57,809 nt of DNA, from positions 1 to 57,809 of the forward strand of contig JAJQCE010000024.1 of the NCBI GenBank assembly GCA_021202895.1, written 5' to 3'. Position numbers and translations under genes: made by a program. The notes under the pieces were generated by a model. That model searched no databases, had not been told where the DNA came from, and worked only from the letters and a program-made list of their open reading frames with translations. Numbering within the stretch: position 1 is the first letter of the stretch; the number at the start of each line of letters is the position of its first letter. Below, piece after piece: positions 8,421-17,475 of this stretch. Source of the stretch: Ruminococcus sp. GTDB lineage: Bacteria > Bacillota > Clostridia > Oscillospirales > Ruminococcaceae.

Positions 8421-8472
8421 AACCTCTGTGGCGCTTTTTTCCACCTTTAGCACCGCAGAGGTTTTGTTTTTT
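8421..8472. terminator. bidirectional terminator between hsp20 and clpC
   Basis: AACCTCTGTGG (8421-8431) pairs with CCGCAGAGGTT (8453-8463) with one G-U pair. T-rich runs follow on the plus strand, and a run of T residues also follows the stem on the minus strand, so it can end both converging transcripts. Confidence 0.85.
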
Positions 8473-10786
8473 AAACTGTCAAATGAGCTTTTACCTTTAT
8501 TTCATTGTTTTCAACCGTAAGATGAAAGTCACGCTCATTATTTTTTATTAGCATATCGCTAATAGGATTTTCAGCCTGGCGACGAACTATTCGCCTTATT
8601 TCTCTCGCCTGAACATTTCCGTTTTTTTTCATTGCCTGTTGCGCTATAAATTCACTGCACTCGCTGTCAAAAGTTAGTGTTCCGCCTATAGAAGCAAGCC
8701 TGACTTCAAAATCCTCCAACTCACGCTTTGCCGCCTTGGCAAGCGCATCTCTGTCAAGCGGTTTAAAGAAAATTATCTCGTCAATTCTTCCCATAAGCTC
8801 GGGAGAGAAAAGCTTTTTGAGCTCCTCCATTCCCGCCGCCTTTACACCGTCATAGCTTTTTTCGCCAAAGCCAAGATGCTTTGAATTTTCAGCCTGCCTT
8901 GTACCTGCATTTGTAGTCATAATAATAAACGTATTCTTAAAGCTTACCGCTCTGCCTGATGAATCGGTCAAAGCTCCGTCCTCTAATATTTGAAGCAGGA
9001 TATTAAAAATATCAGGATGAGCCTTTTCAATCTCGTCAAAAAGCACCACCGAATAAGGCTTTTTTCTAACCTGCTCGGTTAGCTTGCCGCCCTCCTCATA
9101 TCCTACATAGCCGGCAGGTGCGCCGATAAGTCCTGAAATACTGTGACGCTCCATAAATTCCGACATATCAAGCTTTATAAGCGAATCCTTACGCAGGAAA
9201 AGCTGTTTTGCAAGCGTTTTTGCAAGAAGCGTCTTACCTACTCCGCTTGCTCCCATGAAAACAAAGCTACCCGCAGGACGCTCCGAGCTGCACAAGCCAA
9301 GCCTTAGCCTGCGCACTGCCGCACTTACCTGACTAATCGCCTCCTCCTGACCGAAAACCTCATTTTCCAGCTCTGCTTCAAGCTCTGAAAGTCTTTCATT
9401 TTCATCTCTTGAAAGAATGCCGCACGGTATTCCGCTTCGTCTTGCAGTAATTTCGCATAGTGTTTTCGCCGAAAGCTTAGGCATTAAATCTTCTGATTTT
9501 GAAAGCACAAACTCTTCCTTGCTCATCTTTCCCGAAAGATAGCGTTCAAAGGACGTGCTGTCATTTACCGCACCTGTCATTTTAGCGGCTTCGGCGGCGC
9601 AGGCTTCATCAAGCAAATCTATCGCCTTATCAGGAAAATGATAATCGACAATACATCTCTGTGAAAGCTTCACCGCAAGCCTTATTTCCTCATCACCTAT
9701 TTCAACTCCGTGATGAGCCGAATACTTTTCCTTAAGTCCGAACAAAATCTGCTCCGTCTGCTCCGCAGTCGGTTCTTCAACCACTACCTTCTGAAAGCGT
9801 CTATCTGCGGCAGTGTCCTTTTCAATTGTACGGCGATACTCGTCAAAGGTTGTCGCACCTATTATTTTAAGCTGTCCTCTTGCAAGCGAGGGCTTTAGAA
9901 TATTTGCGGCATCAATCGCCCCCTCCGCCGCTCCGGCACCCATGATATTATGAATTTCATCGATAAAAAGTATAACGTTTCCAGCGCTCACCGCTTCGTC
10001 AATGCAGTCCTTTAGCCGTTCCTCAAAATCCCCCCTGTACTTTGCTCCTGCCAAAAGGTTGGTAAGATCAAGCTCAAAAATCCTCTTTCCCTCAAGTCGG
10101 CTTGGAATTTCTCCCATCATTATTTTATATGCTAACCCCTCTACAATCGCTGTTTTGCCAACTCCAGCTTCGCCTACCAGACAAGGATTGTTTTTTCTTC
10201 TGCGGCAAAGGATCTCTGAAACCTGCCTTAGCTCGTCTTCACGTCCGATAAGAGGGTCAAATTCCATACAAGCCGCTTTTGAAGTAAGCTCTCTGCCGTA
10301 AAGCTCAAGCTTTTTTAGCCTTGTCTGCGAGGCTTCTGCGATAAGCTCGTTGCCGCCGACACAATCAGAATATATCTTGTTAATATTTACGCTCAGGCTC
10401 TTTAAAATTTTAACGGCGCAGCATTTATTCTGCCGTAAGATCATTGCTAGGATAAACTCTGTTCCGCAGGCTGAACCTCGTATATTTTTAGCAAGATTCA
10501 CAGAACCGTTTAAAATCGTAACGCATGACGGTGTAAAGTCATTGTTGCTAAGTCTGCAAGGCGTACCTCTACCGACTATACATTCTAGCCTTTCCTCTAT
10601 TTTCTTAAGCGTCACACCGTGCTTTTTCAAAATCTGCGAGCCCACACAGCCGCTGACTGCCGAAAGCGCAAGCAGCAAATGCTCGCTCCCTACATAGGTA
10701 TGCCCCCATGCTCCTGCGCACTCTATTGCCTCGCTGACAACCTCCCTGCCCTTTGGCGTAAAGGATGAAATATTGTAACCTGACAT
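8471..10786 (-). CDS. clpC: ClpC-type AAA+ unfoldase
   Basis: It unfolds substrates and feeds them to the ClpP protease. The 771-residue protein has an N-terminal Clp-N double repeat (about 5-145), a first AAA+ module with Walker A GEAGVGKT (205-212) and Walker B ILFIDEIH (272-279), and a second module with GASGVGKT (512-519) and [11 protein letters not shown] (580-590). LGFG at 638-641 matches the ClpP-docking loop. The middle domain between the two modules is short, about 57 residues from DEA (393) to SGIP (451), and has no UVR-like motif, unlike B. subtilis ClpC. AAAAGGAGAG precedes the ATG. It stands alone: no ctsR, mcsA or mcsB is adjacent. ClpE-like or generic ClpA/B naming is also possible. 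Confidence 0.9.
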   Translation of the reverse strand: MSGYNISSFTPKGREVVSEAIECAGAWGHTYVGSEHLLLALSAVSGCVGSQILKKHGVTLKKIEERLECIVGRGTPCRLSNNDFTPSCVTILNGSVNLAKNIRGSACGTEFILAMILRQNKCCAVKILKSLSVNINKIYSDCVGGNELIAEASQTRLKKLELYGRELTSKAACMEFDPLIGREDELRQVSEILCRRRKNNPCLVGEAGVGKTAIVEGLAYKIMMGEIPSRLEGKRIFELDLTNLLAGAKYRGDFEERLKDCIDEAVSAGNVILFIDEIHNIMGAGAAEGAIDAANILKPSLARGQLKIIGATTFDEYRRTIEKDTAADRRFQKVVVEEPTAEQTEQILFGLKEKYSAHHGVEIGDEEIRLAVKLSQRCIVDYHFPDKAIDLLDEACAAEAAKMTGAVNDSTSFERYLSGKMSKEEFVLSKSEDLMPKLSAKTLCEITARRSGIPCGILSRDENERLSELEAELENEVFGQEEAISQVSAAVRRLRLGLCSSERPAGSFVFMGASGVGKTLLAKTLAKQLFLRKDSLIKLDMSEFMERHSISGLIGAPAGYVGYEEGGKLTEQVRKKPYSVVLFDEIEKAHPDIFNILLQILEDGALTDSSGRAVSFKNTFIIMTTNAGTRQAENSKHLGFGEKSYDGVKAAGMEELKKLFSPELMGRIDEIIFFKPLDRDALAKAAKRELEDFEVRLASIGGTLTFDSECSEFIAQQAMKKNGNVQAREIRRIVRRQAENPISDMLIKNNERDFHLTVENNEIKVKAHLTV

Positions 10787-10820
10787 AATTCTCTCTCCTT
10801 TTTAACTTAGAATTTTCCTA

Positions 10821-10837
10821 TGACAATATAATTGTCA
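10821..10837. promoter_or_regulatory. palindrome in the clpC promoter region
   Basis: TGACAAT-ATA-ATTGTCA is a perfect 7-3-7 inverted repeat 35-51 bases upstream of the clpC start. On the minus strand it contains TTGACA, which could be the -35 of the clpC promoter, so a bound protein would block it. It does not match the CtsR heptad repeat or CIRCE. The matching -10 is weak. Confidence 0.5.
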
Positions 10838-10882
10838 ATACTTTTATATCCTATGCAGGGTACAAGATTTTTTATTACAGCA

Positions 10883-10924
10883 TAAAAAAGCCGCTTGCCT
10901 TGTCTTTTGACGAAAGCAAGCGGC
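10883..10924 (-). terminator. terminator of the activase/dehydratase operon
   Basis: A perfect 9-bp stem, GCCGCTTGC (10890-10898) with GCAAGCGGC (10916-10924), is followed on the minus strand by six T residues. It lies 11 bases beyond the stop at 10935. Confidence 0.92.
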
Positions 10925-10934
10925 ATATGAAGCT

Positions 10935-12197
10935 TTAGCGTTTTGCGTTTGCAAGCATAAGCTTGATTCTATTTTCCTGATTTACCTTTGTAGCACCCGG
11001 ATCATAGTCGATTGCCACAATATTAGCATTTGGATATGCCGCCTTGATAACGCGGCTCATTCCCTTTGCTACAATATGATTAGGCAGACAGCCAAACGGT
11101 TGAGTGCAGATTATATTTTCAGTACCTGTTTCAGCAAGTGCCGCCATCTCTGCGGTTATAAGCCAACCCTCACCCATCTTTACGCCCTGATTCATATACT
11201 TATCCGCACAGCGACGAAGATGTTCAAAATCATGCGGCGCGAAGAACTCTCCATGCTCGTTTATAACCTTAATCTGCTCCTGCTGGAACTTATACAGCAC
11301 CTCGTAAGCGACCTTATACGCCGCCGTTCTGGGTGTTTGCTTATCATACAGCCTTGCATCGTTGATCAAATCGGACGCACAGTAAAGCACAAAGTCTAAA
11401 AGTCCTGGAACATAAGGCTCACAGCCCTCTGACATAAGGAATTCGTTCAGGTCGTTATTAGCAAGCGGAGAATATTTTACATAAATTTCTCCGACAATTC
11501 CCACTCTAGGCTTTTTCTCCTTAGTTCTCTCGATTGAAGAAAAGTCCTTGAGCATTGCCTTGTATATAGACTTAGTTGACATATAATCAGCCTTTGTACC
11601 CATAAGCTTGCCTAATCGGTTCTGCCAGCGTTTAAGCATTCGGTCTGTGCTGCCCTTTTTCACCTCATACGGCTTGCACTGATTGTACAGCAGCATAAGC
11701 ATATCTCCGTACATAACGCAGTAAATTAGGCGCATAATAATCGGCACTGTCATAGGGAACGCTGGATTAGGCTCAAGTCCGCTGAAATTAAGCGACAAAA
11801 CAGGAACCTGCGGAAATTGCGTTGAAATAGCCTTTCTTATAAGATAAATATAATTTGAGGCACGGCAGCCGCCTCCCGTCTGAGATATAAGCAGCGCAAC
11901 CTTATCAACGTCATAGCGTCCGCTTTTAAGAGCCTCCATATACTGCCCTATAACCAAAAGCGCAGGATAGCAGGTGTCATTGTGAGTGTTTTTAAGTCCC
12001 TCGTCAACAACCGTTCTTGAACGGTTTGTCAAAAGCTCCATCTTGTAACCGAAATGCTCATAGGCTTTGATTATCAGCTCAAAATGAATAGGAAGCATAT
12101 CGGGAACCAAAATGGTATAGTCTTTTTTCATCTCTTCGGTAAATGTAGTGCGATTTACTCTGTCCGAATATTTTTTTCCCTCTTTTTTGCCGCTCAT
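10935..12197 (-). CDS. 2-hydroxyacyl-CoA dehydratase-like protein (D-component-related)
   Basis: It is a 420-residue protein of the family that normally forms the C-terminal part of very large 'acyl-CoA dehydratase activase-related' proteins. It carries conserved Cys-containing segments such as NTHNDTCYPALLVIG (about 71-85) and QTGGGCRASNYIYLIRKA (about 106-123), which resemble iron-sulfur ligand regions of 2-hydroxyglutaryl-CoA dehydratase subunits. The substrate is unknown. Its ATG follows directly after the TAA of the upstream gene in the same reading frame, and GGGAGG eight bases upstream, inside the end of that gene, serves as ribosome-binding site. Near the C-terminus PFGCLPNHIVAKG and DPGATKVNQENR are well-marked motifs. 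A strong terminator follows. Confidence 0.8.
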   Translation of the reverse strand: MSGKKEGKKYSDRVNRTTFTEEMKKDYTILVPDMLPIHFELIIKAYEHFGYKMELLTNRSRTVVDEGLKNTHNDTCYPALLVIGQYMEALKSGRYDVDKVALLISQTGGGCRASNYIYLIRKAISTQFPQVPVLSLNFSGLEPNPAFPMTVPIIMRLIYCVMYGDMLMLLYNQCKPYEVKKGSTDRMLKRWQNRLGKLMGTKADYMSTKSIYKAMLKDFSSIERTKEKKPRVGIVGEIYVKYSPLANNDLNEFLMSEGCEPYVPGLLDFVLYCASDLINDARLYDKQTPRTAAYKVAYEVLYKFQQEQIKVINEHGEFFAPHDFEHLRRCADKYMNQGVKMGEGWLITAEMAALAETGTENIICTQPFGCLPNHIVAKGMSRVIKAAYPNANIVAIDYDPGATKVNQENRIKLMLANAKR

Positions 12198-15158
12198 TTA
12201 TATCGCCTCCCTTTTGCTGTTCTCCTTTTCCTCCAAAGCCGCCGCAAGCGAACGCAGGCGTATCTTTGCAGCTCCTAAGTTTGTAATCTCATCTATTTTA
12301 AGCTGAGTATAAAGCTTTCCCTTTTCCTCAAGTATCGCTCTTACCTCATCGGTTGTAACGGCGTCAATTCCACAGCCGAACGAAACAAGCTGAACGAGCT
12401 GCATATCGTCGTTTCGGCAGACATATTCAGCAGCTCGGTAAAGTCTTGCGTGATAAGTCCACTGATTAAGTACGTCAAGCGGCGGACAGTCAACCAGAGC
12501 CGCTACGCTGTCCTCTGTAACTACCGCAAAACCAAGAGAGGTTATAAGCTTGTGAATACCGTGATTGATCTCATGGTCTATATGATACGGTCTGCCTGCA
12601 AGAACGATAATTTTCTGCCCATAGCTTCTGGCTTTGGAAATAATCTCAAGAGCCTTCTGCTCATTTTGCTTTTTAAAGCGAAGCTGCTCAGTATACGCTT
12701 TGTTAAGAACATCAAGCACCTGCTTTTCGGTGACGTGATAATCCTTAAGCGCCCTTGCCATATTTTTCGCAGTGTTCTTCTTAAAGTTTATATCAAGATA
12801 GGGAGTGATAAAGTTTTTATCATTCAGCTCCGGTATGTTGGCCTTTAAAAGCTCAGGATAGTAGGCGACTACTGGACAATTATAATGGTTGTCCGACTGC
12901 CCCTCATCGGCATTATAGCTCATGCATGGATAGAAGATAAAGTCAACTCCCTTTTCAAGAAGATTAGCAATATGACCGTGCATAAGCTTTGCAGGATAGC
13001 AGACAGTATCTGACGGTATAGTCTGCTGCCCCTTATAATAGGTATCTCTCGTGGTTTCATCTGACAAAACCACCTCAAAGCCCAGCTCAGTAAAGAGCGT
13101 ATGGAAATATGGCAGCATATCATAATAGCTTAGTCCCATAGGGATTCCCACTCTGGCTCTCGGCTTGCCCTTTGGTTTCTTCTCAGCAAAGGAATATAGC
13201 TTTTCAAATTTATACTCAAACATATTTTCTGTCTTATTTTCAAGCTTTATACCTGCGCCCCGTTCACAGCGGTTTCCTGAAACGAAGCGTCTGCCGTCAT
13301 TATATTTTATAATCGTCAAATTGCAGTGAGCGGTACAGCCTTTGCACTGTGCGCTAAATGAATTATACGCAAACTCTTTAAGCTGCGAAAGTGTCAAAAG
13401 TGTAGACGCTTGTCTGTTCGCTACGTATTTTTCCTTTGCAAAAAGCGCACAGCCAAACGCTCCCATAAGCCCTGCGATTGCAGGTCTGGTAACGTTTCTG
13501 CCAAGCTCCTTTTCAAATGAGCGCAAAACCGCATCGTTTAAAAAAGTTCCCCCCTGAACGACTATGTTCTCACCAAGCTCGTCAATAGACTTTGCTCTGA
13601 TTACCTTGTAAACCGCATTTTTGATAATTGACGAGGAAAGTCCCGCAGAAATATCCTCAACGCTTGCGCCGTCCTTCTGCGCCTGCTTGACTGAAGAATT
13701 CATAAACACTGTGCAGCGCGAACCAAGCTCTACAGGCGCTTTTGCAAACAAGCCTAAATTAGCAAAATCGGCTATATCATATCCCATCGCCTGCGCAAAG
13801 GTCTGAATGAAAGAGCCGCAGCCTGACGAACAGGCTTCGTTAAGCATAATACTATCTATCGCATTATTCTTAATCTTAAAGCACTTAATATCCTGACCGC
13901 CAATGTCTATGATAAAATCTACGTCAGGGCAGAAAAACGCCGCCGCTTTATAATGCGCAACCGTTTCAACTATGCCGTAATCCACGCCAAGTCCTGATTT
14001 AATCAGATCCTCGCCATAGCCTGTTACAGCGGAAGCTCTGATTTTTAAATTCTTATTAGCGATTTTATAAATTTCCTCAAGCTGCGAAGCGATTATATCA
14101 AGCGGCTGACCCTTGCTGGAGCAGTAATGCTGATAAAGCAGCTTGCCATCATCGGTTACAAGCACAAGCTTTGTAGTGGTTGAGCCTGCGTCTATTCCAA
14201 GATAAGCGTCGCCCTCGTATTCCTTTATATCGGCATATTTTAAATCGGATCTGTTATGTCGCCATACAAATTCATCATACTCCTCACGGCTTTCAAACAG
14301 CGGCTTGCCGACTACAATATTGTCGCTCGTTTTGGCATTGATGATTTTGTCAAGCGTTTCATCTATCGTCATAGGCTCGGAAATATCCCCTGCCTGAAGC
14401 GCACAGCCGTATGCCATAAAGCAAGGCGCAAGCTCGGGAAAACGAGCGGCGTCGCCTGAAAGGTGAAGTGTATTTACAAACGCTTTTCTCAGCCCCTTAA
14501 GGAAATACAGCGGTCCACCTAAGAACAGCACATTCCCTTCGATCTTTCTGCCCTGTGCAAGTCCTGAAACCGTTTGATCTACAACCGCCTGAAAAATCGA
14601 AGCCGCTATGTCCTCTTTCTTAGCTCCCTGATTAAGAAGCGGCTGAATATCGCTCTTGGCAAAAACTCCGCAGCGTGAAGCTATCGGATAAAGCCTTGTG
14701 CTTTCAAGCGAAAGACGATCAAGCTCATCTGCGCTGACGCCTAAAAGCTGCGCCATCTGATCGATAAAAGCTCCCGTTCCGCCTGCGCACGAACCGTTCA
14801 TACGCTGCTCTACTCCGCCTGTGAGAAATATAATCTTAGCGTCCTCGCCGCCAAGCTCTACCACAACATCTGTATCAGGATAGGTTTTATTTACAGCGAC
14901 AAACGCTGAAAAAACCTCCTGCACAAACTCAATTCCGCTTGCCTGTGCAATTCCAAGTCCGGCAGAGCCTGTGATAGCGGTCTTAAATTTCCTGCCCTTA
15001 TACAGCTTGTTTATAGCTCTGAGCTGCTCGGCTACAGTTTCTCTTACCTTTGAAAAATGACGCTCATATTTTGTATATACTATTTTTTCATCGTCTATAA
15101 TTACAGTCTTAACTGTCGTTGAACCTACGTCAATGCCTAGCTTTAAAATCTCTTCCAT
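12198..15158 (-). CDS. tandem BadF/BcrA-type acyl-CoA dehydratase activase
   Basis: It is predicted to be an ATP-driven electron-transfer activase for 2-hydroxyacyl-CoA dehydratase-like enzymes. The 986-residue protein holds two ASKHA ATPase domains. The first starts LGIDVGSTTVK (7-17) and has GSCAGGTGAF with Cys124 and SRCGVFAKSD with Cys163. The second starts LGIDAGSTTTK (320-330) and has NEACSSGCGSF with Cys443 and Cys447, and SRCTVF with Cys482. These cysteines are in the positions that bridge a [4Fe-4S] cluster in this family. A cysteine cluster CKGCTAHCNL and a DUF2229-like domain follow. The ATG at 15158 is preferred over 15164 because AAAGGA lies six bases upstream of it. True substrates in this family are often unknown. 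Confidence 0.88.
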   Translation of the reverse strand: MEEILKLGIDVGSTTVKTVIIDDEKIVYTKYERHFSKVRETVAEQLRAINKLYKGRKFKTAITGSAGLGIAQASGIEFVQEVFSAFVAVNKTYPDTDVVVELGGEDAKIIFLTGGVEQRMNGSCAGGTGAFIDQMAQLLGVSADELDRLSLESTRLYPIASRCGVFAKSDIQPLLNQGAKKEDIAASIFQAVVDQTVSGLAQGRKIEGNVLFLGGPLYFLKGLRKAFVNTLHLSGDAARFPELAPCFMAYGCALQAGDISEPMTIDETLDKIINAKTSDNIVVGKPLFESREEYDEFVWRHNRSDLKYADIKEYEGDAYLGIDAGSTTTKLVLVTDDGKLLYQHYCSSKGQPLDIIASQLEEIYKIANKNLKIRASAVTGYGEDLIKSGLGVDYGIVETVAHYKAAAFFCPDVDFIIDIGGQDIKCFKIKNNAIDSIMLNEACSSGCGSFIQTFAQAMGYDIADFANLGLFAKAPVELGSRCTVFMNSSVKQAQKDGASVEDISAGLSSSIIKNAVYKVIRAKSIDELGENIVVQGGTFLNDAVLRSFEKELGRNVTRPAIAGLMGAFGCALFAKEKYVANRQASTLLTLSQLKEFAYNSFSAQCKGCTAHCNLTIIKYNDGRRFVSGNRCERGAGIKLENKTENMFEYKFEKLYSFAEKKPKGKPRARVGIPMGLSYYDMLPYFHTLFTELGFEVVLSDETTRDTYYKGQQTIPSDTVCYPAKLMHGHIANLLEKGVDFIFYPCMSYNADEGQSDNHYNCPVVAYYPELLKANIPELNDKNFITPYLDINFKKNTAKNMARALKDYHVTEKQVLDVLNKAYTEQLRFKKQNEQKALEIISKARSYGQKIIVLAGRPYHIDHEINHGIHKLITSLGFAVVTEDSVAALVDCPPLDVLNQWTYHARLYRAAEYVCRNDDMQLVQLVSFGCGIDAVTTDEVRAILEEKGKLYTQLKIDEITNLGAAKIRLRSLAAALEEKENSKREAI

Positions 15159-15236
15159 ACACATTCCTTTCTAAAAAGAGCGGACGAGCCGCTCGAATTA
15201 AACAAACAGTTTAACGGACAGATTTCGTCCAAAATA

Positions 15237-15265
15237 ATTATAACACACTTTCAGGCTTTTGAAAA
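15237..15265 (-). promoter_or_regulatory. probable promoter of the activase operon
   Basis: On the minus strand a perfect -10 TATAAT (15237-15242) lies 17 bases from a weaker -35, TTTTCA (15260-15265). The leader is about 70 bases and contains a short GGAC / GTCC hairpin. Confidence 0.55.
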
Positions 15266-15349
15266 GTCTTTTTTTTGAAATTTTTTATGGGCAAAATTCA
15301 AATTGTGTCGTGATTTAGTTTAGAGATGCCCTCTATTTTTCAAGCAAAG

Positions 15350-15375
15350 AGAGGACACTATCCAAAATGTCCTCT
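15350..15375 (-). terminator. hairpin after the histidine kinase gene
   Basis: AGAGGACA and TGTCCTCT form a perfect 8-bp stem with a 10-base loop, six bases past the kinase stop. The T-run that should follow on the minus strand is weak, so this may be a terminator or a 3'-end stabilising hairpin. Confidence 0.55.
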
Positions 15376-15380
15376 TAAAC

Positions 15381-16694
15381 TCAATCTGAAACGCTTGCAT
15401 TGTTACCGCCAAGCGGAAGCTTCACTGTAAAAGTTACCCTTTTATCCTCTACAGTACAGTAAATTTTGCCCTTGTGCGCATCTACAATGTTTTTTGCAAG
15501 CGACAAGCCTATTCCGCTGCCGCCTGTTTCTCTGGTTCTTGAGCTGTCGCCCCTGTAAAAGCGTTCAAAGAGAAGCCTGAGATCACCTGTAGGCGGATCC
15601 TCGCACAAATTTTCAGTCCACAGCTTAAGACTTCGGCTTCCGCTTTCGAGTCCCAGTTTTATTTCACTTTCGGGAGAGCTGTACTTGACGGCATTTTCAA
15701 GAAGCGTGGAAATCAAAACCTCAAGCATATTAACATCGCCGCTGCAATAAACACCCTGCGCTATATCCGCCGTAAGCGTCTTTGACTGCGCATTGCAATA
15801 TGTTGAAAAGGTTTCGTACGCCGCCTCTGTTATTGAAGTGACGTCAGCCTTTGTGAAATTAAAACGCTGAGCCTCCTGCGATTTTGCGAGCATCAAAAAC
15901 TGTGAAAGCAGGTCGCTTAAGCGATCTGTCTGATTAAGTATGCTCTGCGTCCACTCGCTCTCCCCTGCCGTTAAGCTTATAACCTCCGTATCCGCTCTGA
16001 TAATGGCAAGCGGAGTTTTCAGCTCATGCCCTGCATCGGTGATAAAGCGCTGCTGATTCTGAATGTTTTGCATAACAGGTCTTACGGCACGCTTTGAAAA
16101 GACGCATATCAAAAAGGCGCATATTGCAAAAAGCACCAGCAATATAACAGATGAAATCTCTATCGTTCTCAAAATTGATGAAAACTGAGAGCTAAAATCA
16201 CAGAAAATAATCAGCGTTCTGCCATTATCGCTCTTTATTACAGAATATCTGAAATTGTAGCTGTCATAAAAGCCGCTGTCATTTCCGCTGTCAAAGACGT
16301 CAAGCGCATATTCCTTCGCCTCGCTGCTTTCAACTGAAGCTATATGGGCTGTGTTTATCCGCAAAAGATCACCGTTTTCGTTGAAAATTGCCGTGAAATA
16401 TCTTGTGACATATTTCTTTTCAGCCTCCAAATTCTTATCGTCTGGCTTTTCATCGTCAACGCTGTCGCTGTCCGGAAGCGAATGTCTGTCATCTTTTTCA
16501 TCCGATAATTCCTTATCGGGATATGTCCCGTTATTTTCAGCTATAAGCGTTATTGTTTCGTCAATCATCTGAGTTGTAAAATAAAAATTCAGTCCGTTAA
16601 TCAGACAAACGCTCAAAAGCTCCAGTACAAAGAGCAAAACAATCGCTATCACTGAAAATTTAACACTTAATTTTCTAAACATAAATCTGTACAA
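15381..16694 (-). CDS. two-component sensor histidine kinase
   Basis: It is a membrane sensor that phosphorylates the response regulator encoded just upstream. Membrane segments lie at about 15-38 and 181-199, enclosing an extracytoplasmic sensor of about 140 residues that includes a very acidic Asp/Ser/Lys stretch (64-92). The HisKA box is DAGHELKTPLA with phospho-acceptor His223. The HATPase domain shows TLLENAVKYS and ETGGSGIGLSLAKNIV. The length of 437 assumes a TTG start; an ATG at 16682 gives 433 residues, and neither has a clear ribosome-binding site. A strong hairpin lies directly upstream. The signal sensed is unknown. Confidence 0.9.
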   Translation of the reverse strand: MYRFMFRKLSVKFSVIAIVLLFVLELLSVCLINGLNFYFTTQMIDETITLIAENNGTYPDKELSDEKDDRHSLPDSDSVDDEKPDDKNLEAEKKYVTRYFTAIFNENGDLLRINTAHIASVESSEAKEYALDVFDSGNDSGFYDSYNFRYSVIKSDNGRTLIIFCDFSSQFSSILRTIEISSVILLVLFAICAFLICVFSKRAVRPVMQNIQNQQRFITDAGHELKTPLAIIRADTEVISLTAGESEWTQSILNQTDRLSDLLSQFLMLAKSQEAQRFNFTKADVTSITEAAYETFSTYCNAQSKTLTADIAQGVYCSGDVNMLEVLISTLLENAVKYSSPESEIKLGLESGSRSLKLWTENLCEDPPTGDLRLLFERFYRGDSSRTRETGGSGIGLSLAKNIVDAHKGKIYCTVEDKRVTFTVKLPLGGNNASVSD

Positions 16695-16696
16695 TA

Positions 16697-16725
16697 CAGC
16701 ACCGCCGATTTTTGCGGCGGCGCTG
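16697..16725 (-). promoter_or_regulatory. intercistronic hairpin between response regulator and kinase
   Basis: CAGC-a-CCGCCG (16697-16707) pairs with CGGCGG-c-GCTG (16715-16725), a 10-bp GC-rich stem with one mismatch and a 7-base loop. It ends two to three bases before the TTG start of the kinase gene and covers the place where a ribosome-binding site should be. Confidence 0.7.
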
Positions 16726-16746
16726 CGTTTCCTTTATGAATTTTTA

Positions 16747-17436
16747 TTATTCTTCATCGTCATCTTCAACATACTCAAGGCAATATCCTGTACCTCTGGC
16801 AGCATGAATTTTGGTTTTTGAGTCAATCGATGCAAGCTTGCGGCGCAAATAGGAAATGTAAACCCAGACTACATTTATTTCCGTCTCTGTATCACAACCC
16901 CAGATTTTTTCCATAAATTTTTCAGTTGAAATAAGCATATTAGGACTGCTTATAAGATACTCGATAATCTGAAATTCCTTGTTGCCTAAGCGAACCGAGC
17001 CGCCTCTTGATGTAAGCTGATATTTTGCACGGTTAAGCGTCAAATCACCATAGGAAATTTCGTTCGGCAAAAAGTCGCTTATTCTTCTTGTCATAGCTCT
17101 GAGTCTTGCCAAAAGCTCGCCCATAGCAAAAGGCTTTGTCAGATAGTCGTCCGCTCCTGCGTCAAGTCCTGCAATCTTATCCTCAAGCTCACCCTTTGCA
17201 GTCAAAATAAGTATAGGTGCGGAAATACCCTTTTCTCTGATTTTGCCAATCGCCTCAAGCCCGTCCATAACAGGCATCATGATGTCGATAATAAGTACAT
17301 CATAGTTGCCCGATGAACCAAATGTAACGGCATCCTCACCATTATAAACGGCGTCCACCGAATAGTTGTTGTGCTTCAAAATCGCTGATAATGCGCTTGA
17401 AAGCTCACGTTCGTCCTCTGCAAGTAGTATTCTCAT
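16747..17436 (-). CDS. OmpR/PhoB-family response regulator
   Basis: This DNA-binding regulator has 229 residues. The receiver domain carries acidic residues ED at 7-8, phospho-acceptor Asp51 in LIIDIMMP, and the conserved LTAKG and TKPF loops. A winged-helix DNA-binding domain occupies about 130-225 (LGNKEFQIIEYL, then WVYISYLRRKL). AAAGGAGG precedes the ATG. It lies between rqcH (39-base gap) and the kinase (52-base gap), so all three are probably one transcription unit. Targets cannot be inferred from the sequence. Confidence 0.94.
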   Translation of the reverse strand: MRILLAEDERELSSALSAILKHNNYSVDAVYNGEDAVTFGSSGNYDVLIIDIMMPVMDGLEAIGKIREKGISAPILILTAKGELEDKIAGLDAGADDYLTKPFAMGELLARLRAMTRRISDFLPNEISYGDLTLNRAKYQLTSRGGSVRLGNKEFQIIEYLISSPNMLISTEKFMEKIWGCDTETEINVVWVYISYLRRKLASIDSKTKIHAARGTGYCLEYVEDDDEE

Positions 17437-17475
17437 TGTTTTTTCCTCCTTTATTTAACCCGAATCTTAAATCCG

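Noticed and set aside
10821-10837. CtsR operator ahead of clpC
   Set aside because: The palindrome does not match the tandem GGTCAAA-type heptads that CtsR binds.
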